59,242 nucleotides of DNA, from positions 1 through 59,242 of the IMG/VR virus record IMGVR_UViG_3300036398_002697, one strand, 5' to 3'. The translations under genes and the position numbers were made by a program. This stretch comes from a virus. Shown here in pieces: positions 48,477 to 54,400 of the stretch. The first letter of the stretch is position 1, and the number at the start of each line of letters is the position of its first letter. The notes beneath the pieces were generated by a model, which made no database searches, was not told the DNA's origin, and saw only the letters and a program-made list of their open reading frames with translations.

Positions 48477-48811
48477 TTACTATCGGTCATCCATCAGTTA
48501 AAGATTATAACTTAAACCTTGAAAGTTTACTTGGTCCAGAAAATGCAGTATTCTTTAGAGGTAGAGTTACAAGTAAAAATGAAATTACTCTTCCAAATTA
48601 TTGGCAAGAGTTTGTTGAGCAAACATCAATCTCAGTTCACCTAACTCCCATTGGTGCTCATCAAAATGTGTTTGTAAAAAGAATTGGAGAAAATAAAGTG
48701 TTCCTTCAAGCACAAGGAGGAATGCCCGTGGACTGCTATTACTTAATCATCGGTGAGCGCAAGGATGTGCCACGTCTCAAAGCGGAACAGAGGGTTGCCA
48801 CAGAGGACTGA
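48473..48811 (+). CDS. Stand-alone fibre-tip domain protein
   Basis: The 112-residue protein matches the C-terminal domain of the gene at 46062: GPENAVFFRGRVTSKNEITL, PNYWQEFVEQTSISVHLTPI and GERKDVPRL. So the tip domain also exists as its own gene. It may cap another fibre or act as a chaperone. Starts in an ATGA overlap with the gene before and closes the tail operon. Confidence 0.7.
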   Translation: MITIGHPSVKDYNLNLESLLGPENAVFFRGRVTSKNEITLPNYWQEFVEQTSISVHLTPIGAHQNVFVKRIGENKVFLQAQGGMPVDCYYLIIGERKDVPRLKAEQRVATED

Positions 48812-48824
48812 GGGGTGCTATACT
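48795..48824 (+). promoter_or_regulatory. Sigma-70-like promoter for accessory genes
   Basis: TTGCCA (48795-48800), 18 bases, TATACT (48819-48824), overlapping the end of the tail operon and 26 bases before the next start. It marks a switch from late to host-type promoters. Confidence 0.55.
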
Positions 48825-48849
48825 ACTAAGGTAATCAAAGGACGACCGA

Positions 48850-49032
48850 ATGCAAGACGAGTACCTCTCACGCTGCGTGGTGGACCCTGTAAAGCGTACA
48901 GTGTATCTGTACTCCAACGAAGGGTCGGAAAAAGAAGTAACCTGTGAGACCGTGGAAGAGTTTATGAACGTGCTTGATTTCGTTCGTGCCACAGTGGATG
49001 CGGAGACACTCTCATACGCAAATCCTCTATGA
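48850..49032 (+). CDS. 60-residue conserved phage-type hypothetical protein
   Basis: A small acidic protein (YLSRCVVDPVKRTVYLYSNE, TVEEFMNVLDFVRATVDAET) with beta-beta-alpha content. Its end overlaps the next start. I recall relatives in marine T4-like phages but no function. Confidence 0.65.
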   Translation: MQDEYLSRCVVDPVKRTVYLYSNEGSEKEVTCETVEEFMNVLDFVRATVDAETLSYANPL

Positions 49033-49235
49033 ATCCTTATCGCATTAACTACAAAGCACTGAAAGAAGAACCAGTGAAAACAACTCCAGAAAATGTGAAA
49101 GAGGCAAATGAAAATCTGTTTCGTGCTAAATGGAATCTTCCTCAAGCAGCAAAACACTGCGGAATGTCGCAAAAAGAAATGAAGTTGACATTCTGGGAGT
49201 TTCTCAAGTATAATCCTAGTACTTACCAAGCGTAA
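49029..49235 (+). CDS. 68-residue protein with helix-turn-helix look
   Basis: ATGA overlap start. The C-terminal half (AKWNLPQAAKHCGMSQKEMK, LTFWEFLKYNP) reads as a Fis-like helix-turn-helix (..A...CGMS..E...), suggesting DNA binding. Its last 50 bases hold the strong promoter for the tRNA that follows. Confidence 0.65.
   Translation: MNPYRINYKALKEEPVKTTPENVKEANENLFRAKWNLPQAAKHCGMSQKEMKLTFWEFLKYNPSTYQA
49185..49214 (+). promoter_or_regulatory. Consensus promoter upstream of the tRNA
   Basis: TTGACA (49185-49190), 18 bases, TATAAT (49209-49214): both boxes are perfect. It would start RNA about 20 bases before the tRNA at 49242. Confidence 0.8.
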
Positions 49236-49241
49236 GTTTTT

Positions 49242-49315
49242 GCCCGTGTGACCCAGCGGAATGAGGTTCTCGACTTAAAATCGAGCAGTCGGCGGTTCGA
49301 ATCCGCCCACGGGTA
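49242..49315 (+). tRNA. tRNA with UAA anticodon (Leu), short variable loop
   Basis: The cloverleaf folds: acceptor GCCCGTG/CACGGGT (G1-U72 wobble), D stem ACC/GGT, anticodon stem CTCGA/TCGAG with loop CTTAAAA (anticodon TAA), five-base variable loop CAGTC, T arm GGCGG-TTCGAAT-CCGCC, discriminator A. TAA reads UUA leucine. tRNA-Leu normally has a long variable arm, so this 74-base molecule is unusual. CCA is not encoded. Confidence 0.85.
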
Positions 49316-49359
49316 TTAGAGTTCTACTCTAAATATTCAAAAGTAATAGGAATATTACT

Positions 49360-49629
49360 ATGAAGTACAGAATTGATGCCGCTTATGTTTGGTACAATCG
49401 TGGAAGACAAATTGTTTTAATGTACTTTATAAATTCAATCCCATTTACTTTCGATGAGTTACCAGATGAATCTATATTCGATTTGGAACTTATCAAATTA
49501 GCAGACAATGAAAGACGCTTTGAACCTGAGGACTTGTATCAATCTTCTTACTATCTTATGTTAGAAGAATGTCATCCTTTGCTTTATGAGTTGGATTTAG
49601 AAAATCCAGAAATGTTGCCTGTTGATTAA
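49360..49629 (+). CDS. 89-residue hypothetical protein between tRNAs
   Basis: Soluble protein with aromatic strands (YRIDAAYVWYNRGRQIVLMY, FINSIPFTFDELPDE) and an acidic helical end. A TCTAAATA box (near 49327) and GGAATATTACT precede it. Stops one base before the tRNA-Thr. Function unknown. Confidence 0.6.
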   Translation: MKYRIDAAYVWYNRGRQIVLMYFINSIPFTFDELPDESIFDLELIKLADNERRFEPEDLYQSSYYLMLEECHPLLYELDLENPEMLPVD

Positions 49630-49630
49630 T

Positions 49631-49704
49631 GCCCTTGTAGCTCAGTTGGATAGAGCAGGAATTTTGTAAATTTCAGGTCACCCGTTCAAGTCGGGTCAGG
49701 GGCT
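49631..49704 (+). tRNA. tRNA-Thr (anticodon UGU)
   Basis: Acceptor GCCCTTG/CAGGGGC, D arm GCTC-AGTTGGATA-GAGC, anticodon stem GGAAT/ATTTC with loop TTTGTAA (anticodon TGT, reads ACA), variable AGGTC, T arm ACCCG-TTCAAGT-CGGGT, discriminator T. ACA threonine codons are frequent in this AT-rich phage but rarer in GC-richer hosts, the usual reason phages carry it. CCA is not encoded. Confidence 0.93.
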
Positions 49705-49724
49705 CTGAGTTCTTTATAACTCCA

Positions 49725-49880
49725 ATGTCACTTATTTCACAACAAGACCGTCAAATGGTCATTGAAGCACTTGAATATTATGTTCAAAAACTTAAGGACG
49801 ATAATTGTACAGATGCTTCCATCACGGCATTTCAAACCCTCCTTAACTGGGTCGAACTTGAGCATTTCAAGCATGAATAA
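49725..49880 (+). CDS. 51-residue hypothetical protein
   Basis: ATG 49725 to TAA 49880 encodes SLISQQDRQMVIEALEYYVQ, KLKDDNCTDASITAFQTLLN, a two-helix acidic protein. It fills the space between the tRNA-Thr and the endonuclease leader. Function unknown. Confidence 0.55.
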   Translation: MSLISQQDRQMVIEALEYYVQKLKDDNCTDASITAFQTLLNWVELEHFKHE

Positions 49881-49890
49881 ATACCATTAC

Positions 49891-49963
49891 CTGTGACCGG
49901 CAAACTTACAGGAGGAGGGTGAAAGTCCCTCCATTTTAATATAAATAATAATGCCGGTTACAG
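49891..49963 (+). promoter_or_regulatory. Long hairpin with late promoter, endonuclease leader
   Basis: CTGTGACCGGCA (49891-49902) pairs with TGCCGGTTACAG (49952-49963), one G-U pair. Inside is a second hairpin GGAGGG/CCCTCC (49914-49932) and TATAAATA (49940-49947), which would start RNA near 49953, removing the left arm. The start codon is 10 bases after the right arm. Confidence 0.6.
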
Positions 49964-49972
49964 AGTAGAATT

Positions 49973-50515
49973 ATGTCAAAGTATAATTTTCTTCATCAAC
50001 TTGAAGATGGTGAGGAGTGTAAAGAAATAAAAGATTATCCTGGTTATTTTATTACAACAAAAGGAAGAGTTTGGAGTAGTATAAAAGGAAAAGGTAGATG
50101 GTTAAGTTCATATAGACAGAGAGAATATTATTGGGGAGTTATGATTGGTGGAAGAAGTGGTGGAAATAAACTAATTCACCAATTAGTTGGAAGAAATTTT
50201 CTAAAAGAATATAAAAATGGAATGTATATTCTTCATAAAGACGAAACATTAAATTATCCTAATGTGAATTTCCTAGACAATCTTTACATTGGCACACAGC
50301 AAGATAATATTATTGATAAAAATATAAAAAATAGAGGAAGACACGGAGGCAAATCTCATTTAACTATTGAACAGGTTGACGAAATAAAATCTCTATGGAA
50401 TAATAGTAGTGGTGAAACAATTAACAAATTTTCCACAAGAATATGTGGTCTTTACAATGTAAGTAGAACTACTATCTCTTGCATTATAAAAGAAAAAACT
50501 TGGAATTATGTTTAG
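49973..50515 (+). CDS. HNH homing endonuclease (NUMOD4/HNH_3 type)
   Basis: The 180-residue protein begins with a NUMOD4-like domain (EECKEIKDYPGYFITTKGRV, WSSIKGKGRWLSS), then an HNH_3 core (KLIHQLVGRNFLKEYKNGMY, ILHKDETLNYPNVNFLDNLY), and a C-terminal helix-turn-helix (GLYNVSRTTISCIIKEKTW) that binds the target. It ends just before an intact ribosome site of the next gene. A free-standing mobile endonuclease. Confidence 0.88.
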   Translation: MSKYNFLHQLEDGEECKEIKDYPGYFITTKGRVWSSIKGKGRWLSSYRQREYYWGVMIGGRSGGNKLIHQLVGRNFLKEYKNGMYILHKDETLNYPNVNFLDNLYIGTQQDNIIDKNIKNRGRHGGKSHLTIEQVDEIKSLWNNSSGETINKFSTRICGLYNVSRTTISCIIKEKTWNYV

Positions 50516-50530
50516 TAAGGAGGTAAAACC

Positions 50531-50704
50531 ATTAATATAAAACTTTGGTATTGTGAAGGTATGAATCAGTGGCGTTGGACTTTGACAGATAGTTCAAGAC
50601 CTATTCGCAAACAAGAATCTGGTCAACAACCATTTCTTCGTGATGCTATGAATGATGTAGCAAACACTGTAGAATATATGTTAGAATGCAAACAAATTGA
50701 GTAA
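50531..50704 (+). CDS. Conserved phage-type protein, apparently with ATT start
   Basis: The reading frame IKLWYCEGMNQWRWTLTDSS followed by QPFLRDAMNDVANTVEYML is a family I recall from cyanophages in which residues before MNQWRW are conserved. AAGGAGG (50517-50523) sits 7 bases before ATT 50531, while ATG 50561 has no ribosome site. So ATT is the probable start (57 aa); ATG 50561 would give 47. Confidence 0.55.
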   Translation: MNIKLWYCEGMNQWRWTLTDSSRPIRKQESGQQPFLRDAMNDVANTVEYMLECKQIE

Positions 50705-50713
50705 AAATACTTA

Positions 50714-51334
50714 ATGAAATCAGATTTTTACATAGATAGAGTAGGTAAAGAAGAAATCAAAGAACTTCTTTATACTTACCATTATCTAAAAGACGAATCC
50801 AAAGATTTTAAATCTGGTTTCAATTATGGACTATATCGTAAATCTTTCACAGACATCCTTAGGGTTGGCAGTTGCCTTGGTGCTTGCATTTTTACTGGTC
50901 TCCCAGTTCCAGAAATAGCAGTTGGTGCTTTTGGTTTAGAAAGAAATCAACAAGAAGGAATATATGAACTCTCACGTTTGTGTATTCATCCAGATTTACA
51001 AAAAGAAGAGTATAATATCACATCTTGGTTCGTCAGTCGTTGTATAAGGAGATTTAAAAAAGATGCCCGCGTTTCTTGTATTCTTAGCTACGCTGATGCT
51101 AATCACCACTCTGGAACTATATACAGAGCTTGTAATTTTGGTTACTATGGCTTAACTGACAAGAAATCTGATTTCTGGATTAAGCAATCTGATGGTTCAT
51201 ACATAAAACATTCAAGAGGACCAACAAAAGGTGTGGAGGGTGAATGGAGAGAGCGTAGTCGTAAACATAGATACTTAATGATATTTGATAAAGAACTTAA
51301 AAAACGCTTGACATGGGAAGAGGAGAAGTGGTAA
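50714..51334 (+). CDS. Mom-like GNAT-fold DNA modification protein
   Basis: The 206-residue protein shows the Mom pattern: a lead YTYHYLKDESKDF, GACIFTGLPVPEIAVGAFGL, IYELSRLCIHPD, NITSWFVSRCIRRFKKDARV, and CILSYADANHHSGTIYRACN followed by FGYYGLT. In phage Mu, Mom adds a carbamoylmethyl-type group to adenines in DNA and so blocks host restriction. No com-like activator gene is recognised next to it. A general acetyltransferase is the alternative. Confidence 0.72.
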   Translation: MKSDFYIDRVGKEEIKELLYTYHYLKDESKDFKSGFNYGLYRKSFTDILRVGSCLGACIFTGLPVPEIAVGAFGLERNQQEGIYELSRLCIHPDLQKEEYNITSWFVSRCIRRFKKDARVSCILSYADANHHSGTIYRACNFGYYGLTDKKSDFWIKQSDGSYIKHSRGPTKGVEGEWRERSRKHRYLMIFDKELKKRLTWEEEKW

Positions 51335-51337
51335 AAT
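51308..51337 (+). promoter_or_regulatory. Sigma-70-like promoter at end of Mom-like gene
   Basis: TTGACA (51308-51313), 18 bases, TAAAAT (51332-51337). RNA starting near 51344 would meet a strong terminator about 55 bases on, so no protein gene is served. Confidence 0.55.
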
Positions 51338-51343
51338 AATATG

Positions 51344-51403
51344 GTGTGAAGGAAGGCGCACTTAATGTGTAGACAAGCATCCAGGTAACTGGGTGCTTTT
51401 TTC
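51344..51403 (+). ncRNA. Candidate small RNA ending in a terminator
   Basis: Between the promoter above and the T tract lie about 60 bases without a coding frame. The last part is a Rho-independent terminator: AAGCATCCAG (51375-51384) pairs with CTGGGTGCTT (51389-51398, one G-U) around GTAA, followed by T residues. At the least this is the terminator of the Mom-like gene; with the promoter it may make a short RNA. Confidence 0.5.
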
Positions 51404-51407
51404 TTGT

Positions 51408-51415
51408 GATAAATA
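51408..51415 (+). promoter_or_regulatory. Late promoter of the giant fibre gene
   Basis: GATAAATA, one mismatch from the T4 late consensus, 30 bases before the start at 51446 and directly after the terminator. Confidence 0.65.
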
Positions 51416-51445
51416 ATCTATAACAGAACTTATCGTGCAAGTAAA

Positions 51446-54400
51446 ATGCCACTTAGTCGTCTAGATAATTTCCTGAAGAATGCGCGTGGAAATATCTTAT
51501 ATGTCAATCCAAATGATTTAGATGCAACAGATAGTATTGAAAACCAGGGCAACTCTCTCACACGCCCATTCAAAACTATTCAACGTGCTTTGGTTGAAGC
51601 ATCAAGATTTTCATATCAGCGTGGATTAGATAACGATAGATTTGGTCAAACAACAATTCTTGTTTATCCTGGTGACCATTTAATTGATAACCGTCCTGGT
51701 TGGATTCCTGATGGTGCAAGTAGTTTCAAACTTAGAAATGGAACTACTTCTAGTGATTTTTCGCAGTTTGATTTATCCACTAACTTTGATCTTACGACTG
51801 ATGGCAATGCTCTTTATAAACTGAATAGTATATACGGTGGTGTTATTATTCCAAGAGGTACATCACTTGTTGGATTGGATCTTCGTAAGACAAAAATTCG
51901 TCCAAAATATATTCCAAATCCTGAGAATGATAATATTGAAAGATCTGCTATTTTCCGCGTAACTGGTGCATGTTACTTCTGGCAGTTTTCAATTCTTGAT
52001 GGAGATCCAAGCAGCGTAGTATATAAAGATTATACAACTAACACTTTTGTCCCCAACTTCTCTCACCATAAACTCACTTGTTTTGAGTATGCTGATGGTA
52101 GAAATGCTGTAGATATTGATGACGCTTTCTTAACCTATAGTACAACCAGAACTGATCTGGATATGTACTATGAGAAAGTTGGTCTTGCATATGGACCTTC
52201 TTCTGGTCGTGAGATTGAACCCGATTATCCATCATCCTCACTTGACATTCAACCTAAGATTGATGAGTTTCGTATTGTTGGACCAACTGGCGGAGAAGTT
52301 GGTATTAGTAGTATTAAGGCAGGTGATGGTGTAACTTCATCTACAGTAATTACTGTAACAACAACGGATGTATTTGAACAACTTGCCGTTGATACTGCAA
52401 TTCAAATTAATGGTATTACTGCAACGGGATATGATGGTCAATATGTTGTAACTGACGTTGTAAGTGCAAATGAATTTAAGTATCAAGTATCTTCCGCACC
52501 TTTAAATCCTCTTCCTACACCTACTGGAGCAACAGTAAATCTCTCTGTTGATACTGTTGGATCTGCATCACCATATATCTTTAACGTATCATTGAGATCC
52601 GTCTATGGTGTTTGTGGTCTTCATGCTGATGGAGACAAAGCAGATGGATTTAAGTCAATGGTTGTGGCCCAATTCACTGGAATTGGTCTGCAAAAAGATG
52701 ATAATGCTTTTGTAAAGTATGATCCAAATAGCGGAGCATATAAGGATGCAACTTTTGCTGGAAATGAAAATATCCACACAGATTCGTTAGCAGTATACAA
52801 ACCAACATACGAAAATTATCATATTAAGTGTTCTAATAATTCTTTCCTACAAATTGTTTCTGTATTTGCGATTGGATTTGCTCAGCACTTTGTTGCAGAA
52901 ACTGGTGGCGACCAATCAATTACAAATTCCAACTCTAACTTTGGTGCAAAGTCACTGATTGCATCTGGATTTAGAAAAGAAGCATTCCCTAGAGATGATG
53001 TTGGTTACATCACTCATATTATTCCACCAAAAGAACTCACAACATCAACTACAAATATTGAATTTGATGCAATTGACGTTGCAACAACTGTAGGTGTTGC
53101 ATCTACAAACCGTTTATATCTCTACAATAGAACGAACCAAGATATTTCTCCAGACAATGTAATTGAGGGATATCGTATCGGTGCAAAAGAAAATGATACT
53201 CTTAAGTGTTTAATTTCTCAGGGAGGATCCCCTGTAGAATATTCTGCAAGAATTATCATTCCAAATACACAATTTACTTCTAATGAAGCGACTTCTGAGA
53301 AGAAGTTTACAATTGGAAGGTCTGTAGGAATTAATAGCATCTCTTCAAATGTTATTACCCTTACATCACCTCATAGTTTTATTGAGGGTGAATCAATTCG
53401 TTTCCTAAGTGACACTGGGCAACTTCCAGATGGTCTTGAAAATAATAGAATTTATTACTCAATTACTTCTGGTATTGGTACAAATCAAATTAAAGTTGCA
53501 AAAACTCTTAATGATGCACTGAATGGAGAAGAACTTACAATTAATGATAAGGGTGGTAGAATTAGTGTAGTTTCCAGAGTTTCTGATAAGAATTCTGGTG
53601 ATATTGGTCACCCAATTCAGTATGATACTACTCAAGGACAGTGGTATATTAATGTTGCAACTGCATCAACTGATAATAATCTATATTCAACTATTGTATC
53701 TCTTGGTTCTTCAGTTCTTGGTGCTGCTACTCCAAGAACTTACTTCACAAGACAACCAGATACAAGAAACCTTGCAGATACAATTTACAAGCTCAGATAT
53801 GTAATTCCTTCAGGGTCTGGTATTACTTCTGCAAGACCACCTATTGATGGTTTTGTAATTCAGGAATCTGGTGATACAACTGGTCAGACAAACGCTGAAG
53901 TTCAAACATACTTTAGTCCAACAACAGTATCTCTAAGTAATGTAAGTGAGCAGAGAAACTTCAAGTTTATTTCGAATGCAACTTGGGATGGAACTTTTGC
54001 ATATTATCAAACAGAACTTCCACATAATCTTTCAGTAGGATCTGCCGTTGAAGTTTTAAATGTAACCAGTACAAATAATACTAGTGGTATTGCAAGTGCT
54101 GGATTTAACAATACATTTAATGTTGTTGGTGTCAGCAGTGCTAAGTCATTCCAGGTTGCTCTTGGAGAAGATCCTGGAACGTTTACAAACGACTTATCGA
54201 ATAGAACAACTGTACTTCCAAGATTTAATCGTAAGAGATTTAATGATACTTATTACATCTATCGTTCTCAGGAAATTCAGAAGTATGTTCCTGGAGAGCA
54301 AGATGGTGTTTATCACTTAGTTATTCTTAATGCATCTAACAAACCAACAGTAACGCCATTTTCTGGACAGAACTTCTCACAGCCTGTTCAGAATCTATAT

